NCBI RefSeq assembly: GCF_004027225.2
Contig: NC_046360.1
Span: 1,724,001-1,788,000, forward strand
Origin: Strigops habroptila
Lineage: Eukaryota; Chordata; Aves; Psittaciformes; Psittacidae
Direction of reading: 5' to 3'
Length of the DNA: 64,000 nucleotides
The notes beneath the pieces were generated by a model, which did not search any database, was not told the origin of the DNA, and was given only the letters and a program-made list of their open reading frames with translations. Numbering within the stretch: the stretch's first letter is position 1; every line of letters begins with the position of its first letter. Shown here piece by piece: positions 25,372 through 48,005 of the stretch. A program made the translations under genes and the position numbers.

Positions 25372-26457
25372 ATGGCGCTTTCCAATTTGTCCAATTACTT
25401 GGATGATGTTGATAACTACAGTGACTACCCAGATTACACCTATGAGGAGACCAGCAGCGTGTGGACAGACCCATCCCACGACCCAAAGGACATTGCGAGG
25501 ATCCTCTCTGTCATCATCTACAGCGTGTCCTGCGTGTTGGGCATCCTGGGGAACGGCCTTGTCATTGCAATCATAACTCTGAAGATGAAGAAGTCGGTCA
25601 ATGCCATCTGGTTCCTCAACCTGGCCGTTGCTGACTTCCTCTTCAACATCTTCCTGCCCATAAACATTGCTTACACCGCCATGAGGTACAACTGGATATT
25701 CGGGACAGTCATGTGCAAGCTCAACTCCTTCCTCCTCATCCTCAACATGTACACCAGTGTCCTTCTGCTCACCACCATCAGCTTTGACCGCTACGTGTCA
25801 GTGGTTTTCCCCGTCTGGTCTCAAAACCATCGGTCGACCAACTTAGCCTATTTAGTTTGCTTGATCATCTGGACCATCGGCATCATTATGAGCTGCCCGT
25901 CTCTTGTCTTCCGAGACACTGCACAAGCCCGTAACTCCGTGATCTGTTTCAGCAACTTTTCCCTCTCCAGGAATAAGTCTTACCAAGCCCTGGCCCTGAT
26001 GAGGCACCGAACAGTGAACATCACCAGGTTCCTCGCCGGCTACATCCTCCCCATAACCATCATCACGTTCTGCTACATCGCCATCGTCTTCAACTTGCGC
26101 CGGAACCGCCTCGCCAAGTCCAAAAAGCCCTTCAAGATCATCGTCACCATTATAGTCACCTTCTTCCTTTGCTGGAGTCCCTACCACCTGCTGAACCTCC
26201 TGGAAACAGAGCCCGACATGGTCCCACGCTCCGTGTTCGAGATCAGCATCCCCATAACCACGGCGCTCGCTGCCTCCAACAGCTGCATGAACCCGGTCCT
26301 CTATGTCTTCATGGGCCAGGACTTCAAGAAGTTTAAGGTCACCATCCTTTCCAGGCTGGTGAATGCCCTCAGCGAGGAGACGGGACACTCCAGCATCGTC
26401 CACAGGAGCTTCTCCAAGATGTCCTCAATGACTGAGAAGGAAACAACAGTCCTCTAA
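25372..26457 (+). CDS. CMKLR1: Chemerin receptor (chemokine-like receptor 1), complete single coding exon
   Basis: Class A GPCR of the plasma membrane; family knowledge says it binds chemerin, couples to Gi and guides leukocytes and adipose/metabolic signalling. The 361-aa frame shows an acidic, Tyr-rich N-terminus (residues 9-26, possible sulfotyrosines) with an N5-L-S7 sequon, seven hydrophobic segments, N61 in GNGLV (TM1), LAVAD with D88 (TM2), C115 and C192 for the TM3-EL2 disulfide, DRY 139-141, PVWSQNHRS in IL2, KKPFKIIV before TM6, CWSP 267-270, NPVLY 307-311, and a C-tail with MGQDFKKFK and a Ser-rich GHSS...HRSFSKMSSM end like human CMKLR1. The start is the first ATG (A at -3, G at +4), 3 nt behind a splice acceptor (AG 25367-25368); reading further upstream would only use a GTG within the intron. 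Length is close to human (about 370 aa). GPR1/CMKLR2 is the nearest alternative but lacks this C-tail. No frame damage. Confidence 0.97.
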   Translation: MALSNLSNYLDDVDNYSDYPDYTYEETSSVWTDPSHDPKDIARILSVIIYSVSCVLGILGNGLVIAIITLKMKKSVNAIWFLNLAVADFLFNIFLPINIAYTAMRYNWIFGTVMCKLNSFLLILNMYTSVLLLTTISFDRYVSVVFPVWSQNHRSTNLAYLVCLIIWTIGIIMSCPSLVFRDTAQARNSVICFSNFSLSRNKSYQALALMRHRTVNITRFLAGYILPITIITFCYIAIVFNLRRNRLAKSKKPFKIIVTIIVTFFLCWSPYHLLNLLETEPDMVPRSVFEISIPITTALAASNSCMNPVLYVFMGQDFKKFKVTILSRLVNALSEETGHSSIVHRSFSKMSSMTEKETTVL

Positions 26458-28735
26458 ACTCAACCTGGATGCCCGCAGGAGGGCCATAGCCCTCTGCTGT
26501 TGCCCATGCTCACCACTGTGATGGTGGCCACCCTTGCAATGGCCCCTTGTTTGGGACAAGCACGGTCCAACGCTGTCCTGTAAGTGTATTCTTTGACTGG
26601 TCTTGGCTGCCTGGGGGCTGGCAGGGGTTGGAACTGCCACTTCATGTACATGGAGAAGATGCAACTGCCCTTACTCTTTCTTGGCAATTGCAAAGATTGT
26701 TGCACCAAACTACTTAAGGAAACATTTCAGGGCATTCCTGTCTAAATAATGCATTGCCTGGCCTGGCAAAGGCATTCCTGCCACTTCCAGAGACATTCTT
26801 ATGGGGAGATTGGGCAGAGGATGTGTCTAGGAAGGCATCTCCACTGCCAGGCTCCTGAGATGGGTGGCTGGGTGGGCACCCACCATGGATGATACCTGTT
26901 ATGGCAAAATGTGACACTCTTCCTATGTCCTATGTATACATATAGCTACTCATGTTAAAGTCCTAAAGTATATTGGTACTACCACAATGGTTTTAGCTGT
27001 GTTGTGAGCACTTTGTACCCATAGAGGCCCTGGGAAGAGCCTTCATAAGAGGGATTTGAATATCCCAACCAGGAAATCCGGCATGTCTTCTAAGTAATTC
27101 AGACCCAGGGCCTGGCTCCATTGATGGCTGCTCCCTGGTGTGATCAGTCAGCCCTATGGGATGAGTTTGTCCTTCCCAACCAGGCAGTAATCCCATCTCT
27201 GCTGCTGCACACAAATCTCTGCGGTGAGGGATGGACCGAGCCACTGCCTCTATCCAATTTCATGCACAGTTAAGTTGGGAGATCCTTCACCATTTGGCCT
27301 TCTTGACTACGACACCGGTGTCACACTTATTTATGTGTTGGTTTCTCTGTGTCACCCACAGCCTTTCACTCCCAAAGCGAGGAATGACCGAGTCCTCCCG
27401 TTGTTTAGGGTGCAGGAGCAGAGCTGATCCCTGCAGCCAGGTTTGGCACCAGGGACATTTCAGGGGGTTCCTGAGGGTTCCAGCTCAAGCAATGCTTTAT
27501 GCACGGGCTGACATGGGGGCAATTGCGAGCTGGTCACAAATGCTGAGCTATTTATTGATAGCTTATTTAAAAAGCTATAGAAAGCAGCTTTTTTTAAAGC
27601 TATTTAGAAATAGAAAAAGAAGTGAAGAAGCAAAAGGCATGGAGCTATTTCCAGGCTCCCATCAGCAGCAGCTCATGCCAGACACTGATATAAACCCAAT
27701 CACAAAGCCTCAGTAATTGAGCTGCAGCCCTGAGCTGCGGGAATGCCATGGATAATAGCGGATGCTGCGGCGGGAGCTGGATTTGAGACAGATTATCAGG
27801 CATCCCATCCACCCCCTGCACTGCCTCATGGATCTACCTTGATCTGCATCACCTCATTAGCATCAATGTGATGGGGAGAGGGGAGCACCTGCATCCCATG
27901 AAGCTGTTTTTCCTCTCCCATTACACTGCAGCATCCCTGGGACAGGGATGTGATGGATCAGGTGTGTTTGGCTGCAGTTTTGGTGCTGCTGATGGTGTGT
28001 GCTGGGGTGTGTTTGTCCTCAATGACGGAGGATGCTGAAAAGTGGGGTGCAGGAGGGGTGGGCGGGTGTATCCTAAAAATAAGGGGTGTCCAGCCTCAGC
28101 CCAGGAGCAGAATGCAGCAGGGCATGGGGATTATAAGGGAAATGAATGGCAGCTGGTGATGCTGCCTGTTGGGTGCTGCTATCTATAAGATGGGGTGGCT
28201 GCAGGGCACCCAACTGCAGGCGTCTCCATGTCTCCTAGGGCTGGGAACCATCGGGATGAGCAGTGCTGGCTGTGTCCCCAGGGAGCAGTGCCCAATCCCT
28301 GGGCTCCACCACAGTGCTGAGCTGCCTGCAGGGACCATCCACAGAGTTTTCTGCACAAATGTGCCTGATCCGTAGCCTTGGAAGATGCTGTAACCGAGGA
28401 TGCTGCAGGGGAGGAAGGCTTTGATGGTGGGAGGAGGTTCTCCTCTCTGGGCAGCCCATGTCCCTTGGGGATGCAGTGCCATGCTATTGCCCCTTGGTCT
28501 TGTGCTGGGATGCTCCCAGGCCATACCAGAGTGGGGATGCTCCTCACTAATTTCCATGGCTGGAATTGGCAAGCCCATCTATTATTGCTGCAAACAGCTT
28601 TCAAACAAGAGAGTGATGGCTCAGTGTATAACCTTGGGTTAAATCATCATTATACTGACAGCTTGGGAGACCTAATATTTGAGTTTGCCTTTGTAGCTGT
28701 TTGCCTATTTAATAAAACCCCTGTTTTACATACAA
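26458..28735 (+). other. CMKLR1: Putative CMKLR1 3' UTR
   Basis: No coding frame of note follows the TAA stop. The first canonical AATAAA I found on the + strand is at 28711-28716, followed by a T-rich stretch, so a 3' UTR of about 2.3 kb is possible. AATAAT at about 26745 could be a weaker early signal. The interval includes A/T-rich runs (27540-27620, TATTTA/AGCTTT repeats) and no recognised transposon. The extent is inference. Confidence 0.35.
28711..28716 (+). terminator. Candidate polyadenylation signal (AATAAA) for CMKLR1
   Basis: AATAAA within TTTAATAAAACCCC, followed within 15 bases by a TGTTTTA stretch. It is the first canonical hexamer found downstream of the CMKLR1 stop. Not supported by transcript data. 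Confidence 0.35.
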
Positions 28736-31700
28736 ATACACCCGTACGCACTCAAGCTTGTTGCATGGAGCAGGAAGGATCCCAGGGCTTTTCAGTAAGC
28801 AGTCGCTTCCTAGTGTGAATTCCTGATCACTGGCATTGAATTCGGGATTGCAGGAAGACAGGCAGGAGCAGAGGGGCACAGAGATGCAGGGCTGAGGCTT
28901 TAAGTCTGAGATGGTAGCGTGGTGCTCCAAGCCTGTCCTATGGGGGATCTAAAGATGCTCCTTGTGGGTTTCCCCCTTTAATCTGCCTCTGCAGAGGTCA
29001 AATGGCTCTTTAGGGAGAAAAAAGTATTGTGCATAGGACCTGTCTGCATCTCCCGATCACCTCCTGCACCCCATAACCCCCCATAGACCCACCCTGCCTC
29101 TGAGGCTGTTCTTAGGGGAACGAGGCAGCAGGAGGGGGTCAAATCCTTCACCCCCACCCTAACATCCATCCAAACACCCTGGTACAAGCAGCACGTTGCT
29201 GCTCCACCCCTCCCACTGCTGGTTCTCCCCATCCCGGCAGGTTTGGGGTGAGGATGGGAAGGGAAGGGAGAAACCCCTCAAGTTTAGGTGCTGAACCTTG
29301 TAACCTGCCAAGCACCGAGCGAGCCCCCCCCCCCGGGGAACGTCAGTGATTCCTGTTCCCGTGTCACCCATCAAGGCAGGCAGGAATAGATCAAACAAAG
29401 AGCATTAAAAATGCAGGTATACAAAACAGAAACAGGACAAGAAATACTCATCTCCAAACTCCAGCAGCAGAACCTCTTCAGCCAGGCTTTTCTTTCCCTT
29501 TGGCAGAAGGGCAAAGAAATGCAGCTCAATATTGCCCCAAATCCTCTGATATTCCCTAAATACTGCCAGAGCCACTGCCACAGCCCCAGCATCTCATGGG
29601 GATGGGGAAGATTCATCCTTTCTTTTCTGCAGTCCCACATATTTTGTTCCTTTAGGGGAGGGAATGTTGGCTGCAGTCCATGTCGGCTGCAGCCCCCTAC
29701 GGTGATGGGAAGGTCCAGTATATTAAATGATGAGTCCTTGGAGGTGTCCCGCAGATTCGCTATCACCCTGGTCTTGCAGGGACTGATATACACAGCTGGG
29801 TGATGTCCTTAGCTATGAATTAATGCCATCCTCTTGATTAATGCTGGTGGGAGGTTAATGGCTCGAGGGTGATGTGCAAAAGCTGTAATTAGCGTCCAGG
29901 GAATGGGCTCGGTTGGGGCTGCAGCTCCAGGGCTGGGTGACACAACCAGCCCTGCTCCGTGCCAGCACAGCAGCAGCCGGGGGCCTGCAGCCCCTTTTGG
30001 GGCAGGAACAGGGGAAATCGGTAACTGGGTTTAGCATCTAAGGCTCAAGAAGTGAGTGGGATGTGGAGCCACCAGCATGAGACCTGCAGTTAAGGATCTG
30101 AGGGTAGGTCAGGGATGGAGGGGAAAAAAGAGCAGCAGGTTTCAGAGCTGGGACACTGATGCCCCTCCCCAGCTATAGAGCCCCAAATCCCATCCCAGGA
30201 CCTCCATTCCCATCCCTCCAACTCCAACCCCCATCCCAGGATCTCCATCCCCAGCCCTAGAACCCGCTCCCCACTTCTGCTTCCTGTAATTCCCCACCAC
30301 TTTCAGGGCCCCAAAACTCGGGGCTGGGTCTCATTTCACACAAGCAGTTGGGAAATGACTCCCAAATACACCAAACCCATCTCTGTGGAACACATTACTG
30401 TCCTTAATGACTGCTCTTTTTCAATTAGCTGTCACAGCCCTGAAATAAAGCTGTGCCTCCCTTCTCTGATAAATCACTGCCTTTATTTGGAATTGGAATC
30501 AAAAAGAAAAGGAATAAACACGTTGCTCTTTCCCTTTCCTGGGTGCCAGGCAGCTTGGAGCCATGGTTAAATTATCTCCATTCCATTCAGGCAGATTGTC
30601 AACTGTAAATTTTATGGAAAATAGTAAAGCTGATAAATAAACATGCCTCTTTTGTCAGGGATGAATATTGCTGCTGCTCAGATTTATAACTCGCGGCTCC
30701 CCTACATTATAAAGCCTTTGTGAAACTGCTGTCGCAGCTTCTCTGGTGTGTTGCTGAGGTGGGTTAGTTCCCTCTCATTTAAACAGCAGCATGAACGTTG
30801 TGTGGGGTTTAATTTGGGAGGAAGGGGAGCCCCATCTCTCTGACCTGAGCCGCCCCCCAGCACCATTTGCATCACTAGAGTCACTGCTTGGAACCCCCTG
30901 AATTCACCCCAAAGAGGCAATCACTACCTTTTGCCAGCCTGAGCTGCTCTTTAGCATCATCTCCTCCAGGGCTTGCTGAGCACAAAACCCACATGGAATG
31001 GGGGAAAAGCAGGGAATTTTGGTGCAGACGCTGTTGCTACAGCAACACAGGGAAACCCATCCAGCCCGGGAGGGAGGATGCTGGATGATGCAGCCTCTGC
31101 CGACGCAGGCCCAGAGAGGCAGGAAAACACTCCTGGGGATGAGATACTGCAGAAAATAGATGGTTTTTAGTGTAGGAAGATGGGAAGGGGCGGGTCAGGG
31201 TCATCCCCAGCCCCATGCTGAGGCCATGCGAGCTGCCTGCTCCCACCCAGGGATGCTCAGGGCTCCCTGGGGCTGAGACAAGCATTGAGATTCGCTGCTT
31301 TTAGAACCCATCATGGAAACACTGAGCATTGCCTGCCCTGCCTGCACATGTCAGTGCTTCCAATGAGCCAGGCTAACGGCATTACAGAGGCAGGCTATTA
31401 AATGTCAAGAGCTTTGCATGCGAAAATGATGCAAAAAGGATGGTTGGCTCCTCATGCCGGGGTGGGGTGGTGGAGGTATAAGTTTTACTACTGCGTGCCA
31501 GTCCCATGTGGTAAAAATATAGCCTGGAATTTAATAAATAAATAGAAAATAAACCATCAATCTTCAGCTTCTGCTTGCAGCAGCCACTGCATTAGCTGGG
31601 ATGGAAGCAAAGGCACAGACCCTCATTCTGTGGGGTGCATGTGTCTGCGTGTGCAGCCAGATGTGCGGCACACACTTATAGGGAGGGAATGATTTCCAAT

Positions 31701-31993
31701 CCCTCTGTGCCATCGCAAATTAAAATCAGAATAAACAGCTGCAGTGAAATAAAGGCATTAAGGTTCAGTGAGCCTTAAAGCCACAGTGGGGGGATAAATA
31801 GAAGAGGTAAGGTGATAGTGCTGGTGCTCAGGGAGCTGCCTGGGCACTTTTGCTCTCTGCTCTGAAGGGGTTTGTGGAGGTGATGCCCCACCTTGGGCTG
31901 TGCGAATGTAGGGGTCCCTGCACTGGATCAGCACCCCCAACACATCTCCCCTTCCAGCTTATAAGCTATAGCCTGAGCATCTGAAGGGGGTCT
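28736..31993. other. CMKLR1-WSCD2 tail-to-tail spacer, left part
   Basis: No gene. Holds a C11G4 run (29324-29338), and AT-rich blocks at 30355-30720 and 31370-31760. A TTTATT at about 30482 is a possible minus-strand polyadenylation signal for WSCD2. Confidence 0.5.
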
Positions 31994-32306
31994 ATAGAGA
32001 TGCTGGAAAGGGACTATTCATCAGGGACTGTAGTGATAGGACAAGGGGTGATGGGTTCAAACTTAAACAGGGGATATTTAGGTTAGATATAAGGAAGTAA
32101 TTCTTCCCTGTGAGGGTGCTGAGGCGCTGGCACAGGGTGCCCAGAGAAGCTGTGGCTGCCCCATCCCTGGCAGTGTTCAAGGCCAGGTTGGACACAGGGG
32201 CTTGGAGCAACCTGCTCTAGTGGAAGGTGCCCCTGCCCGTGGCAGGGGTTGGAACTGGAGGAGCTTTAAGGCCCTTTCAACCAGAGTGTGAGTCTATGCT
32301 TCTATG
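31994..32306 (+). repeat. CR1 LINE 3'-end fragment
   Basis: Starts TAGAGATGCTGGAAAGGGAC, contains AGTGATAGGACAAGGGGTGA typical of CR1, and ends AGTCTATGCTTCTATG (octamer tail). Lies in the CMKLR1-WSCD2 spacer. Confidence 0.92.
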
Positions 32307-34414
32307 TTGGCTGCAGAGTGTCATCTCTTATTGTTTTACCCCAGAGATTAATTGGGTTTGGGGGTTTAATTACTTCCAGGGGCAGAAGGGAACACTGCCC
32401 CTTCCTCAGCTGATACCCATCAGAACAAATCATGCCCAGCATGTGTCTTGATTGCTGCAAACCCAATGCTATAAAACCCCAGGGATTTCACCGACTCCAG
32501 ATAGGAAATGATCAGCTAAGGGAAAAGGAATTAATAGCACTGAGCCTGCTCTTGCTCTGGAGCCAAGGAAGGACGGGAGGCACCAGAAATAAAGCCAGCA
32601 ATAAATCTCCCCGCTCCCACCACGCACCCCAATAAAGCTGTCTTTAAGGACACTATAAAGGTAATAAAACTCCCAAGCAGGAGCTGCTTTGGTCGCATTG
32701 TCAGTGGTTCACATGCAGAAAGAGCATTAATGTGATGAAAGGCAGGGGGAGAGGAGCTGCTCCTGCATCCCAGGGGTCTGGGATGGATGGGGGGGTGTCA
32801 GGGTGGCCCCACAAACACACAGGAAGGCAGAATAGCAACAAGAACTCTCCTTTAATAGCTGGATTGACCTGAGGATTTGTTCTGACCGAGGTAGGCAGCC
32901 CCAGGGCTCAATTCCCACTGTTGGGATGGGGCTCCCCCCCTCTCCTGGAAAACCTCCAGCTATTTGTCAAGGGAAGAGTTAAAAACAGGGCAGACGCTCC
33001 CTAGAAACACATTCTCCCACCTCCATGCAAAGGGATGGGGACGGGAGCACCCCGGCCCTGCCCTCGCTGCCCACAGCCGCCCCGCACGTGCATTAGAAAA
33101 ATATATAGTATTTAAATTCTCCTTTTCCTTCATGGAGTTTTCTTCCCTCTCTTTGAATATAGACCGAGGGTGGCTCTGGGATTTCGACCTGCGCATGGAT
33201 TTCTATCAAGATCAAGAGTTAAAAGCCAATCATTAAATACCTAACTCTAGAAAAGGCTGCGTACAATATATGGCTTTTGCACCTACATCCAAAGGGGACT
33301 TGCAGGTTGGAAGGAGACGGGGGCAAAGCCAGGGCAGGGATGGGCTGGGAGGGTGGCACAGGGAAGGGACATGGCTGGGGACCACATGCAGCACTGCACA
33401 AAGCCAGCCTGGCAAATGGCATCTTCCCGATGCCCATGGAGAGCCTTTGGTTTCTCCTGCTCGGCAGCAGGGACCCGTTTTGGGATGGGATTTGGCCAGA
33501 GGAACACCTAAAAGCTCAGGCCCATGGTGTGCAGGGGTTTGAAGCAGCTGAGCTGCAGCATGGACCCCACTTGTAGCCCCCAAAACTGCTTCTGGGGGGG
33601 CTGTTCTGGCTTGTGAGCTTCTGAAATGAGGCATAGATGAGCTTGTGGGCCCCATAAGCTCATCTGTCCAGGGCCAATGTCTCCCTCTCGAGCATCACCT
33701 ACATGCATGGGGGTGGCTGTCACCCCACAAGCGGAGGGCCACATGCCCCCCTGACACCAGGGCTGGAGCAGCAGCACTGCCCAATGCTGTGACTGGGGAC
33801 ACCAGCCTCATCCCAGGGACCCCCCATCTCCAGGGTGCCCATGGAGCCCAGGGACTGTGCACAGGTAGGACACAGCCACCTCCCCAGCACAGCCTTCCCC
33901 ATTTCCATAGCCTCTGACCAGATCCATGAGAGCATCACCCATGCAGTGCCTCTGATCCCAATGGGATCCACGCAGGGATGGGCTGCATCCTTCCAGGGCT
34001 GGCCAAGGAGCAAGGGGAGTTTGGGGATCTCCATCCCAGGGGAGCTCAGCTCCATGGGCTGCATCAGGCACGGCACGAGCAACACAGCATCCCCACCAGC
34101 CAGCCCAAGGGGATAAATCACCCGTTGCATTGCCAAGGAGGGCTGCAGCAGCTGAAACAGGAGCAGGATGGAGCGGGAATGCTGCGGCAGGGAAAGCACC
34201 CGCATCCCCTTGGGTCCACATCGGCGTCGGCCAAGCAAGCTCAGCGATGGTTTGGGACCATTCGTTGCTCATGCAGGGAGTTGATCAACAGCTAATAGCA
34301 GCAAATGGAGAATTAAAAGAGAAGCCACCCACTGGGTGGAATAGGCAGAGGCCGGGAAGACCGAGCGAGCCTTTCGTCGCCACGCAGGGTCGGGTCCCCC
34401 CGCCGCTGGTAGCA
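32307..34414 (-). other. WSCD2: Probable WSCD2 3' UTR region
   Basis: Directly downstream of the WSCD2 stop on the minus strand, without competing frames. No canonical minus-strand AATAAA was found here; CTATTAAAGG (reverse of 32852-32861) gives an ATTAAA variant. The extent is uncertain. Confidence 0.4.
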
Positions 34415-46923
<12,509 letters not shown>

Positions 46924-47070
46924 AGCGTCTTCATCCCTCCCGCGGGGAGCTGCTCTCCGGCCACAGGGATGCTCCAAAGGGGGTTTTGTCCCCTGTTGGG
47001 TTGGAGTTGGCTCCTTGGTTGCCCCGAAAGCGTTGGTTGCAGGATAAGTTATTGCCCAACTCTATACAGG
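46924..47070 (-). other. WSCD2: Probable WSCD2 5' UTR joined to coding exon 1
   Basis: Upstream of the ATG there is no in-frame ATG. A fair acceptor (CACTGCCTTCCCCAG, AG at 47072-47071) would start the exon at 47070; a second acceptor CTTTGCCTTGCAG would start it at 47454. Which is used cannot be decided from sequence. Confidence 0.4.
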
Positions 47071-47730
47071 CTGGGGAAGGCAGTGAGGGTGGATTTCAAG
47101 TCCCCTATTGCCGTGCACAGGGGGTTTCTCCAGCACTGTCCCCGGTTTATTCTCCTCCAGGCAAAGCCCCTCAGCTGTGCCCCCGGGACTCGGCTGATGG
47201 AGAGATCATGTTAAGGAAATCGAGGGTTTGAAGGTGATTTGAAAGCCGATCAGCTGCCGCAGCTCCTCTCTCGCTCGCCTTTCCGCTCGGCAGCACCGGC
47301 TCCCGCAAGCATCTCTCTAATGGAAACGGCACCGGCGCCCTTTCAGACAAAGAATGGAAAGTCCCTGGACGCGTCTCGGGGCCTGAAACACTGACTGGGA
47401 CCCTTTGTCTAAGGAAGCCTCATTCATCTCACTCCCAGGGCAAGAAATCTCCACCTGCAAGGCAAAGAGAAAGGCACACTTAGGAAAGCGCTGCGGGACC
47501 GCAGTGCCTGTCCCTCCATGGGGTGAGGAAGGGTGTCCGGATCTCCTGTGGTGCAGGGGGAGTGATGGTGGCCACCAGCTGCCTGGGGCTAGGGATTGAG
47601 GATGGGGACATGGGGGTGAGTCCTGGCTCTGGAGCCCACGTCTCTGCCTCATTGTGCAGGAGAGGTGGTACAGGATGGCACTGGGACATGTGGAGGATTT
47701 CTGATTTCACCCACAGGAGGATGAGGACAA

Positions 47731-48005
47731 AGCCTGGAGAGGGGCTTTGGACAAGAGCCTGTAGAGGCAGGACAAGGGGAATGGCTTTAACCTGCCAGAG
47801 GGGAGACTGAGATGAGCTCTGAGGCAGAAGCTCTTCCCTGTGAGGGAGCTGAGGCGCTGGCACAGGGTGCCCAGAGAAGCTGTGGCTGCCCCATCCCTGG
47901 CAGTGTTCAAGGCCAGGTTGGACACAGGGGCTTGGAGCAACCTGCTCTAGTGGAAGGTGTCCCTGCCCGTGGCAGGGGGTTGGAACTGGATTGGGATTCT
48001 GTGAT
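47731..48005 (+). repeat. CR1 LINE 3'-end fragment
   Basis: AGCCTGGAGAGGGGCTTTGG through the GCCAGGTTGGACACAGGGG block; the final section is shortened (GGAACTGGATTGGGATTCTG), lacking the CTTTAAGGTCCC block. Lies in the putative WSCD2 5' intron. Confidence 0.92.

Noticed and set aside
25852-26403. 183-aa open frame on the - strand
   Set aside because: Antisense of the CMKLR1 coding exon; composition (Gly/Asp/Glu-rich) reflects reverse reading of membrane codons.
47707-47940. Recurrent peptide starting MLQAPVSNLALNTARDG, seen at about 3.1, 12.4, 32.1, 47.8, 56.7 and 57.8 kb
   Set aside because: Looks like a conserved small protein family but is the antisense translation of the CR1 3' end; the conservation is that of the repeat.
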